DNA from: Moringa oleifera
Taxonomy: Eukaryota > Streptophyta > Magnoliopsida > Brassicales > Moringaceae
Direction of reading: 5' to 3'
DNA: 64,000 bases
Assembly (NCBI GenBank): GCA_021397835.1
Contig: JAJFZO010000191.1
Location: 7,321,001-7,385,000, forward strand
Made by a program: the position numbers and the translations under genes. Below the pieces are notes generated by a model, which was not told where the DNA came from, searched no databases, and saw only the letters and a list, made by a program, of their open reading frames with translations. This document shows, piece after piece, positions 38,701-50,379 of this stretch; positions within the stretch are counted from its first letter, which is position 1, and every line of letters starts with the position of its first letter.

Positions 38701-40270
38701 GAAATTCATAAAATGTAACTCGTTAGTAAAAAAAAATTATTCAAATTTAAAGGACGAAACTGAAATTGACTGTAGAATCTATTCAAATAATTTTTTAGAT
38801 ATTTCAATAATAAAAATACTATGAATTTTACAATTATTTTTAGTCAAACTTGAACAAAATTACTAGGTGAAAGTTTATTTGAAAACATGTTAAAAGTCAG
38901 AGTTTGATTGAAGAAAAATAATAAAATTTAGGGTTTAAAATAATATTTATTCTAAATTATTTATTTTAGTAGTACTAATATTAAGCATATCATCACAAGA
39001 ATATTTCTTCTCAACAAAAACTTCATTCTTGGATACAAATATCTTGTCAAATTGTAAAGCAATCTCAAATCCCTTTTTACATAAAAGGCTACTAGATATA
39101 AGATTTTTCTAATCTCGAGAACATGGAACACATTCACTAGCAGAAGTTTTTGCCTAGATGTGAATTTTAATGCAATAGTTTTCTTTCCTTGAACCTTGGC
39201 AGAATCATGATTTCCCATTAGAATCATTTCATATTCAATGAGTCTTTTGCCAGTCTAAAACACTGATTTGTTATTGTAGGTATGTGTAGTTGCAGCAAAG
39301 TCAAGCTACCATTTTAGAGACTTATTTGCAGTGTTAATATGTAAGTCAATGATCATGTTTGCTTGTGTTTCACTTACCATGGCTACTAGCTCTTTCTTTC
39401 TTTCTTTTTTATTTTTATTTTTTTTCATCGAATTCACTTTCTTGATGTTGTTAAAAATGCCTTTCTTAAGGAAATTTTTGTGCTTGCATTCATAAATATC
39501 TTGTCTTTTCTTTCTACAATGAAAGCAAAGCCTACCTTTCTTAATGCCTTTATTCTTTTGAAACATTTTTTTTTAAACTTTAAATATCTTATAAGTTTTT
39601 TTTGAAATTAATCCCACTTTAAAATTTTACTTTAGAATCAAATAACAAAGCATTGTGAGTACGACACTCAGCTTCAATTTGAATATTCGTTTGAAACTCT
39701 TTTGAAGCAAAATTTTTAGGGAATTTAATACTTTCTTATTGTATTTATTATAAGAAATATGAAATTTTGACTTCACCTAGTTAAAGAGAATCAAGAATTT
39801 TATTTAAAGTTTATTAAGTTATGAAACGAAGATTCACAAATCATGAACTTGATCCATGATTAGTATGTCATCAAAAATTTTAAATTCAAAATATTTGAGT
39901 GCCAAAACTTATCTATAACTTTATTTTTAATGTTGTACTTAGTCTCTAAAGCCTCTCAAATTTCTTTTGATGATTTTATATTTGAGTACAAATGATAAAA
40001 ATGATCTGTCATAATATTCAAAATTTGCTCAGGATATACCAACTGATCTTCTTCGCACTTCTGTTTTTTAGTCTTAACAAATTATGCATCTTGTGGTTGT
40101 GGTTTTAGTAAAAGATACAGATATTTAGGATCTCTAAATTAGTACATCTCTAAATAGTAAATACAAACACCATCTTGTCTTTCCATCTTGTAAAATTTGT
40201 TCCATCAAAGTGATTTAACTTCCTAAATTTTTTATTGATCATCATCTTCAAGACCAAACTTGGATCAGTC
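35780..40270 (-). pseudogene. Copia gag-pol relic (third element), split by a MITE-like insertion
   Basis: The minus strand starts with gag near 40.26 kb (KKFRKLNHFDGTNFTRWKDK). A zinc knuckle at 39306-39566 reads CFHCRKKRQDIYEC and has lost its His. Protease-side WWLDFAATTHTYNN follows, with the DSG-like site lost. The pre-integrase part at 38961-39227 reads GKKTIALKFTSRQKLLLVN and FHVLEIRKILYLV. A 540-bp insertion interrupts it, and integrase resumes near 38.3 kb (QNSLVEKKNGTLVHMINVM). RT has VTIYLYVDNLLIF near 36.83 kb and QLEYAYEIGSIIY-like text. The end near 35.8-36.0 kb has a SKHIDIKAKVEYIQE-like segment. LTRs were not identified. A minus-strand TATAAATAAG at about 40530 could mark the 5' LTR promoter. 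Confidence 0.75.
38412..38953. mobile_element. MITE-like element with ~60-110 bp inverted ends
   Basis: The left end (GATAAATATCATTTAAAACC) and the reverse complement of the right end (GAATAAATATTATTTTAAAC) match imperfectly over about 60 bp, with weaker similarity to about 110 bp. The 540-bp interior is AT-rich and non-coding. It sits exactly where the Copia pre-integrase sequence breaks off, so it looks inserted. I could not fix a target duplication, so the superfamily is open; length and TIR size would fit a Mutator-type MITE. Confidence 0.6.
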
Positions 40271-42100
40271 TCCATATAATATCACTTAATTATTAGAGAA
40301 AATTATATAGAATAACAATGAAAAGAAAGTCTTAAAGACAAATAGAACACGATCTTATAAATGACATTGTTCTTTTTAAAAAAAAAAAAACCAAATCACC
40401 TCCAAAATAGTAACTAGGAATTGTTATCAGAAACAAAGTTTAAAGGATTTCAAAAGACAAAGTTAGATACAAATCATGTCTTAGACAATCACCTACCTAT
40501 CGTAAATGATTAGATACACTTTTATGGTTGCAACTCTTATTTATAATTGAAAGAAAAAGTGCATATGTCCAACACCATTGCAAGAAAATTACATGCGCTT
40601 AATAGGATTTCAGTTTTACAATAATTAGAATTACTTGATTGCAATTAATTGCTTGATTTGTAATTATTTTAATTTTGTCTTTTTAATATTATAATTTATT
40701 CTAACCAAAAAAGAGATACCCCATTCAAGCAATCTATTCTATTCTGGTTTATGGGATTTTATGATTTAAATAGTTCCAGTGTAGATGTTGAATTAATTAG
40801 CCCTGTAATGTTGTTTTTCATGAGAATGTTTTGTGGGGGTCAAAATTGATTGCTTTCTGTAAAAAATTAATAATTTAAAAATAAAAATTAAATTATTATT
40901 TAATTTTTAGATTAAAATTTTTTAATTTAAATTATATTAAATTTTTTAATAAAATTATAATATATGATAATTAATTTATTTAATAATTTTAAATTTTTAT
41001 TAATATTATAAAATATTGAAATAATTTATAATTTTTTATTAAAAAATTTAACATTTAATTTAAATTAATTTTTTATATTCACGTTGTTAGAAAATCTTAA
41101 TCCCTTGTAATGTCCCATCCACCCAATCTGGAAGGCGATGATGCAGAGAATTTGAATTAAGATTACAGATAGGTGGATCTAAGCAAGGAGTTTGACTGTA
41201 GAAAAAGGAGTCGGGTTCCAATTGGGTCAAAATTGATCATTACATGTTTGACCAGTTATCTGCCCAGAGAACATAATTTACGAGAAATTAAACTCAAAAA
41301 AGTATGTGCCTCATGTCTCAATGTCATTGCTTGCTTTTCTCCCGAGCAGTGCGCCATGCGTATTCTGACCGTCTTCAAAGATCTTGCTTTTTGGGGAACA
41401 AGCCAATTTGCTCAGCTCAAATTATTCTTCGTGCATCCAAGGCGGATCCCGCCATCATACTGTTTTACATTGCATTATTCACTTAAGTTTGTTTTATCAC
41501 ATGACATATATTTGTGGATAATAATATTAATAAATTATTTACAATTTAATTTCATTTTTAAAATTAAAAAATCATTTAAATTATTAAAATTAATTATAAT
41601 TATAAAAAATAAAAAAATTTGCTGCACTAATGATAACTGATAAAAAGAATAATTTTTAGATATTTTGATCGTTTGTTGAAAATGCATTGCATTCATTGTC
41701 AAATTAAAATATTAGACGAGTTGTTTTAATATGATGGATAGCTCCAACAAACTAACCATCAGGTTTCTCCAGAAAATATATAAATGATATCGAAGATCCA
41801 ATTCAAAATAATTACAAATTAACTTATTAATCTTATTTATAATTATAAATATTTTATGTAAAATAAAATAAATTCAATGTATTAACATGTGTGATTTAGT
41901 TTTAAATATATTGATTGCAAACTCAAATAATAGCAATTTTCTTATTTTTATAAAATTTAAGATAAAAATTAAAAAATCAAAAATTTTTAAATAAATTATC
42001 ACTAAGTTAAAATTTATATATAAATACAAAACTTAAAATCTACTTTAGTGTGATTTCATAAACACAAAAAATCTTTAAAATATTCAAAATACTTCTAGTA

Positions 42101-42131
<31 letters not shown>

Positions 42132-44559
42132 TGAATATAAAATTTTAAGGTTCTTTTTTTTCGGTTTGATAAAAATTTCGATTATGATTTTGAATCAGAT
42201 TTAGATATTTCTAATACATCTAAAAACTTAAAAAGTTTAAATTTTATATTTTGATTAACAAAATAATTATTAAATGATATAATATTATATTATATAAATT
42301 AAAGTACGTCGAATGTCAATATCAACCTAAGCTAAGCAAAGGTATTAAACTTAATATAGAAGATAGAAGAAGTCGGCTATATGGATGATATCTATCATAT
42401 CATATGGGCATCGAATCCATCTTTTATGTCTTATGTAGAAATTTGTTAGATTTGGTCAGTTTTCTTTTGAAAATAGTAAGACCTAAAGAGATTATACATA
42501 AAAAGCTTCTCACAAACATTATTATGTACTTTTAACTGAAAAATTAAAAATTAAAAATTCTATCATATCATGGGGTATTTTCAGAGAAAGACTCAACAAC
42601 TAATCATAATCATGATATTTTCCTCATTTTCCACTCTCAATTCAATCATTTCATTCCAAACTATATTTTTTCTCTCTTTTTTATCATGAAAAGTTAAAAC
42701 AGCCAATAATATACATTTTTATCCAAATTATCTTGTATAGTTTAAGTATTATCTGATTAAATAGTATATATGAAATTGTAATTTTATATTTTATAAAATT
42801 TTAAAAAAATTATCATAAAAATAAATTTAAAACATATAATTGTATCTTGATGCAAATTAAAGTAAAGCCAGTATTATTCACAAGCAATATTTGTGAAAAT
42901 TAAATCGAAAAAGCATGGCCAAAAAAATAATGACATTTCCTAATTCAAAATCTTATCTTTCATGTAATTAGCAACCATAAATATATTTTAAAATTATAAA
43001 AATATATAATAGTAATAAAGTAAATATATAGAAAATATATTAAATCTCCTTTTTGATTTAAACACTATTTATCTATTTATTCAATTCCACATTCAAATTT
43101 TTAATTTCATCAAATTTAGCCTGTCTATTAAATTGTGACAATTTTTAAGTGTAATTTAAGAATAATAAAGAACAACAGAAAAAAAAAAAAGAAAGAAAAA
43201 GAGAGAGAGAGAGAAATAAAGCTGCCTAAGAAAAGATAAAAAAGTTTTTTTTAGTTTATTAATTTTTATTTTTATTTTAATAAAATTAAATAAAATATTA
43301 AGTTATATTTTATATATCAAATTAAATTTTAATATTTAAAAATTAAATTTTAATTTACCAATTTAATTTATAAAAATTAAAAATATTATTATTATTGAAA
43401 TATCTTTAAAAATAATTCAAGTGAATTTTAAGCTGTATTTTGTGTTTATTTTATAAGTTTTTTATTTTTGTTATATAATTTTAAAAAAATAGTTTTAATA
43501 TTAAATAAATTTATTTTTATGATAATATTTTAAATATTTATATTTATATATACTAAAATTTTAATTTAAATATTTAAAATTTTTAATAAAATTGAATTTG
43601 ATTTAAATTAATAGATGAATTTTTGTATTATCAAATTATTTTTAAAATTTTTAATAAAATTTTTAATTAAAAAATTAAAAATCTAATATAAATTAAATAA
43701 ATTTAAATATAAAATATAATTGATAATATAATATAATGTAAATTAAAATAAATATTTAATGTCATTCAAATGAAATCTAAAATAATTAGTGATGGGAGTT
43801 GACAAAGAAGAAATTGAAGTTTCCAAAAGCATGCGTTGGACCGGTAACTGCAAAGGTGACGGGAGGACTAAAATTTCTCCATGGGGACCCAAAACATTGT
43901 CCCGTATGTCAAACCTTTCACTTCCGTGTCAGTGTAAATCAAATCATATGATGGCTGGGTACAATTATAAAGTTAATAACGGTGATTGATGCACCGTAAT
44001 CATTAGTTGATCAGTCCATTTGAATAGAATGTCAACGTTTTATCAGCACTATACTTCTGCAAAGGCAAAAGGGTCGGTGATGGTAGATCGAGTCCTTAGA
44101 CTCTTTACTCCATGCTCCGTGTTATCTCATAAAATCCTGAACGATGGCTCTTTATACCCAATTCTCAATCATTATTAGCTCTTTTGATTAGTTTCATGCC
44201 CACGTGACGGTTAGTTATGATTTGTATGCTTTAGGGGATGAAAATCAAAAGCTTTTAAGGGTTACTTTCCATTTTGGCCGACATGAGACGGGTGCCAAGG
44301 ACGAATACAAAAGAAAAAGAAAGAGATTTTTATGCCTAATTAAATTTTCAAATCATTACAATTTTACACAGCTATTTTTTCATTTAAAAACTTATCACTA
44401 ATATTGTTGTACTTTAACTTTTTATTTACATGTTTGATTGATTATAAATAATATAAAAATAAATTTAATTTATTATCTCATATCTTGGTAAATATATATT
44501 TTATATAAATAAATATGAATAAAAAATTACTTATTTGGATGGAGTTTAAAACATTATAG
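40271..44559. other. AT-rich intergenic DNA
   Basis: No gene is recognised. The 41173-41640 frame (155 codons) turns into A/T-driven Leu-Ile-Lys runs and has no domain. 41100-41470 and 43790-44330 are less AT-rich islands without recognisable coding motifs. The rest (40860-41080, 41500-43780) is extreme AT. Confidence 0.45.
42101..42126. repeat. (AT)n microsatellite
   Basis: About 26 bp of alternating AT. Confidence 0.9.
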
Positions 44560-44960
44560 TGACATCACTTAAAAAATATTGTGTCTCACTAATAGTGATG
44601 AGTTTTGAAGGATCTTTAAATAAAAAGGAAGCTCTAGTACTTGAGTCAATATATATTATGGATAAGTGATGGACTAACTCTTGCTTGTAGCAGATAATTG
44701 TTTTATGTATTCTCTTATTAAGGGCATATTTGAAGGACTTGGGGGAGGGGGAAAGGAATGAAGAAAAAGAAAAGAATAGGTATTGATATTTTGGATGTTT
44801 TCTTCTAAAGTTGTAGTTTACTGGATTGAGCTAATTAGTTGATGTAACAAGTTTCTTAACGCCAAGTTAGCCTGATATTTCCAATCTAATGTACCGAGAT
44901 GCTGTGATGTGTCCACTAGTTAAGATGCCATATAGATAAATATTTGATACAAATATATCA
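44560..44960 (-). repeat. LTR-like segment (3' side) of the Gypsy locus
   Basis: It begins TGACATCACTTAAAAA and is similar to 55486 onward. Similarity is clear to about 44912 and fades by 44960, so the right end is approximate. Confidence 0.6.
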
Positions 44961-45849
44961 CTTGCTACCTTTATGAAAATAGCTAGGAGGATAGGACTGG
45001 CTATTAACTAAGTCGATTTTCAATTTATTTTTTTGATTGAGTAGCTTCATAGAATGATTTTGTCCGATTTGAAACAATTTCCATCCAATTTGAAAACTAA
45101 AATAATTTATGTTTGATGTAAAAAAATCGAGTGACATTTCTATTCGATTTGAAAACTAGGTAAAATTTATGTTCGATCTACAAATTGGGATTTGGATGTT
45201 TCATTCTGCTTGAAATTTACGCTTGAATACTCAGATCATGAGATTTTTGAGCTTAAATATCGTGACCTCTAAATTTTGGGGCTTAAATACATTGATCTAA
45301 GAACTTAGACGAATTATCTTTGGACTTTGAAAGGTTGGTGAGCATGAAGTTGTTGTGCAACTTAGCATGGCTCTTTTAACAAATACGACATCATTTATGC
45401 TATTTGACCAAGTAATGTAAGATGGTGATATCATATGCATTATGTGATACTTTCTTATGGAATAGCTTGCTTGAGAAGGTTTAAATAACGTTACTTAAAA
45501 CTACGTTGTTTAACCTTGACTGACTAAAATGACAAACTACGAGATTTGACTCTATGGATGCGCATGTTTTAATTGTATAACAACTAAGCATTTGTGGCGT
45601 TAAAAGGATGCGCCCTAACAGCATTGAAATGCTTTCTTGAAATCATTTCACTTGGCTTGTCTTTTTCTGTCTTCCAAATTCTCTTAAGAAAACTCTTTCT
45701 CTCAAACCAACGTTTTATTCCTTAAAATCTATTATTTTAAGTGATTTGTGTGGAAAGTTATGTAATCTATAATCGATTTTACAAGCGACTTCACTTTCAT
45801 ACACTTTTGGTGGGTTAATTTCTCCTATAAATGAGATTTTGGTTTCATT

Positions 45850-47351
45850 CTTTCGTTGTTTTTGATTTCTTATTCTTCATCTTTCTTTTCCTTTTTCTAT
45901 GTTTCTTGGTTTAAGATTCTTATAATGGTACTAGATTTTTGTTTTTTTGCCATTATGAACCTCGAAAGTGCTACTCTCAGCATCATCATTAAGAAAAAAC
46001 TAGAAAAGCTTATGAGTATGTACAAAATACCTTCTCATATAGACCTAGCAATCGCCCACATGATCTCTCTTGGATTTTTAAAATTGGCTGTTTGTTTGTG
46101 TATGAGGACTTTTTAAAGTAGTTTTCTTATGTCTTTTGTCCAACTATAGTTTTGCCACAAGATTAATCTTAATCCTACCCAGTTTAGCCCTAACAGCTAG
46201 ATGTACATAATTGTTTTTATGACCCTACTACAAGAGATCAAGCTTGATGATTTTTTTATTAGTTTTTTTAAAACTTTTTCTGCATAAAAAGGACACTTGG
46301 ATAAAAGATAAAATGACTTGGGCTAGCTGAACATTAGCTTTACAACTAGTAAGTTTATTATTTTTCTTGCTAATTCCATTTGTAAAGATTTGAAAACTAA
46401 GGTATTTTTATGTGTTAGTGAGAAAGTTTAACCTAGACACCTAAATTTAGGGTACCCCTCCTTAGGGTGCTTATGATTAAAAAAAAAAAGTCCATCCACT
46501 ACATGAAGATATACAAGACCCTTAAGAAAGAGGTTAGGTCAAGAGTTGTAAAGAATTATTGGAAAAAGGAAAGTTATGCTTTTATATAAAGAAGTCAAAG
46601 ATGGCATAAGCTTTACACTAGCAGCCCTTTCCACTTCTGATTTTAGAAAATTTGTAGGGATGGGATCCACTTTTCATAGGACTTCCACACTAGGAGTTTT
46701 ACCGGTTCCTTCAAAGGTTCCCCCACTAATGAGAGCTCTACAAATCATTTTGCCATTTTAAGATGCCAACCTAGTGGTCTTGTCAAAAAAATTTCAACTC
46801 TAAGCTCCAATCATATCGTGAACCAAGTAATCTGGTCTAATCCTAATGATAAAGTTTTCTTACTCATACTGTCTTTTCTAGGTTTATGTTGCAACGTCAA
46901 CACTATCAGCATAATTTTTTGAAAGAAGGGTCTGACACAGAACATGGTCATGCTTGTCCATTTACTTGCGTTTATGTCTTGGTTCTTTTTAGTGACTATT
47001 ATTATTATTATTATTATTATTTAGATGCGATAATGCCAATCAACTTAAAGGAATTCAATCACTTGGCTATTAAAGCCAAAGCCATGGGTTTGAGATATTA
47101 ATGTTCAACCTTCTAACCCCAAGCTAGGGGGATCATTGTTTATTGTTGCTAAGCCGATCATCATGGTGCTAATTACAAGAAGGAAAACCGATAGAGTGCA
47201 ATTGTTATGTTGTCACTGCCATCAAAAGCGAAAGACCACTAGCAACAACCTGCCAAAAATAAAGCCAAGGTTATGCTATTACTATTATTGTCAATTCAAA
47301 AAATGATGAGAATGCAATAATGGTTTATCAGGCCTCCAGAGATTAGGTGAA
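45850..47351 (+). pseudogene. Transposase_28-like relic facing against the Gypsy locus
   Basis: Plus-strand translation gives KLEKLMSMYKIPSHIDLAI (about 46000-46060). After a frameshift it reads KINLNPTQFSPNS and MYIIVFMTLLQEI (about 46150-46240), which matches the QLxPNxW core of PF04195. Polar segments continue to about 47100, including a (TTA)n tract at 47000-47022. Frameshifts and stops make it dead. Tat-type Gypsy elements often carry an extra antisense ORF between pol and the 3' LTR, and this copy sits in that place and orientation. Confidence 0.5.
47000..47022. repeat. (ATT)n microsatellite
   Basis: Seven or more ATT units giving a poly-Tyr run in the frame 46886-47101. Confidence 0.9.
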
Positions 47352-47621
47352 CCTAGGCTCACTTGACGCGACATCAAAGTAATGCCTATTACCACTATTC
47401 AACCTTCCAACTATGTCTTGGTGTCTTTTAGTAGCTTATACTCTTTTTGTAAAATGATCTTAGGGAAGGATCGAAAAAAACTAGTGGAGATGGATAATAG
47501 TCGACTAGTTCATGAGCTACATGTATGATTTGCCAAGTTAGTTTGATATTACTATGTCATTGATTTTCATCTGAGCCAAATTAACTTTTGGTATTTCATA
47601 GGCTATATTGTGAGGGAAGAT
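47352..47621 (+). repeat. Left arm of a 270-bp inverted repeat
   Basis: It pairs with 48869-49139 in reverse complement, about 94% identical by eye. Nearly all differences are transitions. It starts CCTAGGCTCACTTGACGCGA and ends GTGAGGGAAGAT. It may encode part of the Transposase_28-like protein (KLVEMDNSRLVHEL). Confidence 0.95.
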
Positions 47622-47639
47622 ATGTATAGGCATGCCAAT

Positions 47640-48120
47640 TTATGGCTAAGTCAATAGCCTTACTAACAAATACATAAAAGTTGGGAGCTTGGATAATCCA
47701 AGTTTACCTTTTAGCAATTGCATTGACAATCAAGTCAAAAATCTTAATGATAAACACATGAGTGGGAGCTTGAGAAACCCTTGACGTAGTTACTTTGACA
47801 ACTAAGTCAACAACCCTACCATTAACACATATAAGCTTTAGCCAAAAATTGTAAAGTTTTTAATATAGGATTAGCTTAGTCTATTGGAAGTTGACGTATA
47901 ATCTCATAGTCAAATTTATGATCAAACATTTAATTAAGGGTCAAAGTTACTCGCTAGATTAGCCTGGTCTGCTAAAAGCAAAATTAATGTCGAAACAAAA
48001 TGGATCATGTGAGATTAGCTCGACCAATCAGAAATGGAGTTGACACTCAACCAAATAAAAAAGATATTAGGTAAGATTAGCTTGACATATTGAAACCTAA
48101 GTTAACACTTTGATTTTTGA
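47640..48120. repeat. Diverged short tandem units in the inverted-repeat spacer
   Basis: Around 47650, 47715 and 47790 there are three units with RACAAYYAAGTCAAYARYCYT-like and ACACATRAGYGGGAGCTTG-like text. From 47865, variants of GATTAGCTYGRC recur about every 70 bp (near 47870, 47958, 48023, 48077). They are non-coding and resemble the units at 3226-3400 in length and style. Confidence 0.5.
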
Positions 48121-48299
48121 AAATCAAGATAACAAAGCGAAATCAAGGAAGGTATATCATACTTTTGCATTTCAAAAAAAATAAACAAACTTAATAAAAA
48201 GGAAAAACATATATTCAAAGAAATTAACAATAATATTTAAGATGTTAATTGAATATGCGTAAATCAATTACAAATAAGGTTAATTGTCCACTTCTTGGC

Positions 48300-48868
48300 T
48301 TTAACACTTTTGGTAGAGTTTTAAGATTAATAATATAATTTGGTCTTTCAACAAATCCTTTAAGAGAATGAGCTTGCACTGTCTTCATCATCGACCAAGT
48401 GTAGAACCTACAATGACTCAATGTTTGTTTCTCGATGCTTTACTAGGTAGCTCGTTCGGGCTAAACCTCAACTACATAAGGTCAAGGCTTGGATAACCGA
48501 ACAAGATATCATTCTTGGTCTTTAGGCACATCATCCAATAAAAACAGAGGGTGAATTCATCCATTATTTTTTACATCACATTTGATGCCTTGAAATCTTC
48601 AATAGGTTCAACCCAAGCTTGTTGATTATCGACCATCATTTCAACTTCCACCTCAACCTAGACATAGATGACTATTTGCTCCAAAGCCTTTAAAGCCCAT
48701 ATACATGAATAATTCCTTATTTGCTTGAGGTTAGCCTCACCCTTCAAGCACTTCCACCTTAAACTTGAGTAGGGCCTCCTTTTTCAACAAAATTTGCCTT
48801 AAGGGCTTTTAGTACCTTTCTAAGCCTTGAGAAGATTACTGGAGGTCGAGCAATACCAATTTGCGATA
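48300..48868 (-). pseudogene. Transposase_28-associated C-terminal relic, minus strand
   Basis: Reading from the right arm leftward, the minus strand gives charged pieces (GIARPPVIFSRLRKVLKALK) and then DFKASNVM, MDEFTLCFYWMM and GYPSLDLM. The ending with YPxLDL resembles the 2830-2850 copy. The frame is broken repeatedly. Together with the right inverted-repeat arm this is a second copy of the same protein family, facing the 45.9-47.6 kb copy. Confidence 0.4.
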
Positions 48869-49139
48869 ATCTTCCCTCACAATATGGCCTATGAAATACC
48901 CAAAAGTCAATTTGGCTCAGATGAAAATCAATAACATAGTAATATCAAACTAACTTGGCAAATCATACATATACCTCATGAACCAGTCGATTATTATCCA
49001 TCTCCACTAGCTTTTTTCTATCCTTCCCTAAGATCATTTTACAGAAAGAGTATAAGCTATTAAAAGACGCCAAGATATAGTTGAAAGGTTGAATAGTGGT
49101 AATAGGCATTACTTTGATGTCGCGTCAAGTGAGCCTAGG
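48869..49139 (-). repeat. Right arm of the 270-bp inverted repeat
   Basis: It is the reverse complement partner of 47352-47621; the arms are 1247 bp apart. The arm has one extra G relative to its partner. Confidence 0.95.
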
Positions 49140-49800
49140 AGCACCCTTCAAGCACCCGCAACTATTACTGGGTTGGCAGTGCTGGCATCCATCAATGCCA
49201 ACCCAGTAATAGTCGCGGGTGCCAGCGTTGATGTTTGTTAGAGTCAACGATGGTCGCAAGCCATCACTGGGCTCGTCCAAGCCTTTCACTGGTGTTTGCC
49301 AATGCTAATGACAACCCTGCAATAGTCGCTGGGCTCCCCTAATCCCAATGATAGCCATGAGGCCTTCGCTAGGCTCCTTCATGCCTAACGTTGGCAACTT
49401 CCCAACAGTAATCATGGGGCTCTCCTAATGCTAGCGAACGTTGCTGACATTAAAGCTTCTCCTAACGCTAACGAACGCCACTAGCATTAAGGCTGGGCTC
49501 TCCCAATGCCAACGAACACCGCTGGCACTAAACTTAGCTTCTCCCAATGCCAATGACTACTATTGGTGTTGAGGCTGGCTTCTTCCAATGCTATTGGCAT
49601 TTTGCTAGCATTGTGATTGGCTTCTCCTAATGCCAACGTATGTCATTGCCCTAATGGTAGTTGTTGGCCATGGATGCTAGCAATCGCTTGCCACACATGC
49701 TGCAAAATACAGCAAGTCAGCGATCGCCATAAGTGGTGGTCGTTAGCCATGCATTCATATGGCTTGGTTCGTTGGAAAATTGAGGTGTCCAACGACCATC
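49140..49800. repeat. GC-rich degenerate minisatellite
   Basis: Units of roughly 55-60 bp vary around CTCYCCTAATGCYAACGAACG, then CYGCTRGCATTAAGGCTGGG. Some are inverted relative to others. Composition is far above the surrounding AT level. The open frame at 49617-49826 simply follows the repeat and I do not call it a gene. Confidence 0.65.
49152..49222. repeat. 27-bp inverted repeat (hairpin)
   Basis: The left arm 49152-49178 (GCACCCGCAACTATTACTGG then GTTGGCA) and right arm 49196-49222 are reverse complements with one mismatch; 18 bp next to the loop are perfect. The loop is 17 nt. This is at the start of the minisatellite. Confidence 0.95.
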
Positions 49801-50379
49801 ACTTTTTGGGGTCACTGGACGATTAGAAAACTAGGGCAAAAGCCCTAATTTTCTTTCCTTGCGTGCACTGCTCCCCCCATTTTCTTCCTTTCTCTTATCT
49901 TCTCTACAAGTCTCCCTCTTGTCTCTCTACAACTCCCCTTTTTTCTGTCTCTGTAACTCACTCGGCTTTTATTATCTCTTTGCAACTCTTCCCTTTCTTA
50001 ATAAAGCTCCTTGCTCCGGCAAGTCTCCAAGTGACGAAAATTTTTAGTAAATTTATGAATTGTAATATTCTTAGTTAGATTTGATTTAATGATATCTTTT
50101 GTTAGATTAGGATATATAGAATAATTTTTTTATATTAGATTTAAAAATTTTACAAATGTTAGATTAGATAGAATAATTTAACTTAGATTAGATTGAAATT
50201 TTTTGGTAGATTAGGTTTAATCATTTTTGGTTAGATTAGGTAGAGTAATTTAAGTTAGATTAAATTTAATTTTTTTGCTATACTAGATTTAATCTATTTT
50301 GGTATGATTAAATAGATTAATTTAGATTAGATTAAATTATAAAATTTTTTTAGGTTAGGTTTAATAAATCTAATTAAGT

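Noticed and set aside
40425..40440. TTGTTATCAGAAACAA as a Copia primer binding site
   Set aside because: It resembles TGGTATCAGAGC but lies on the plus strand, opposite to the minus-strand element, and no LTR end adjoins it.
41173..41640. 155-codon open frame
   Set aside because: The second half is Leu/Ile/Lys runs caused by AT-rich DNA and the first half has no known domain or homologous pattern.
49617..49826. Cys/His-containing frame that looks like a zinc-binding peptide
   Set aside because: It follows the GC-rich minisatellite unit and lacks a regular Cys/His spacing.
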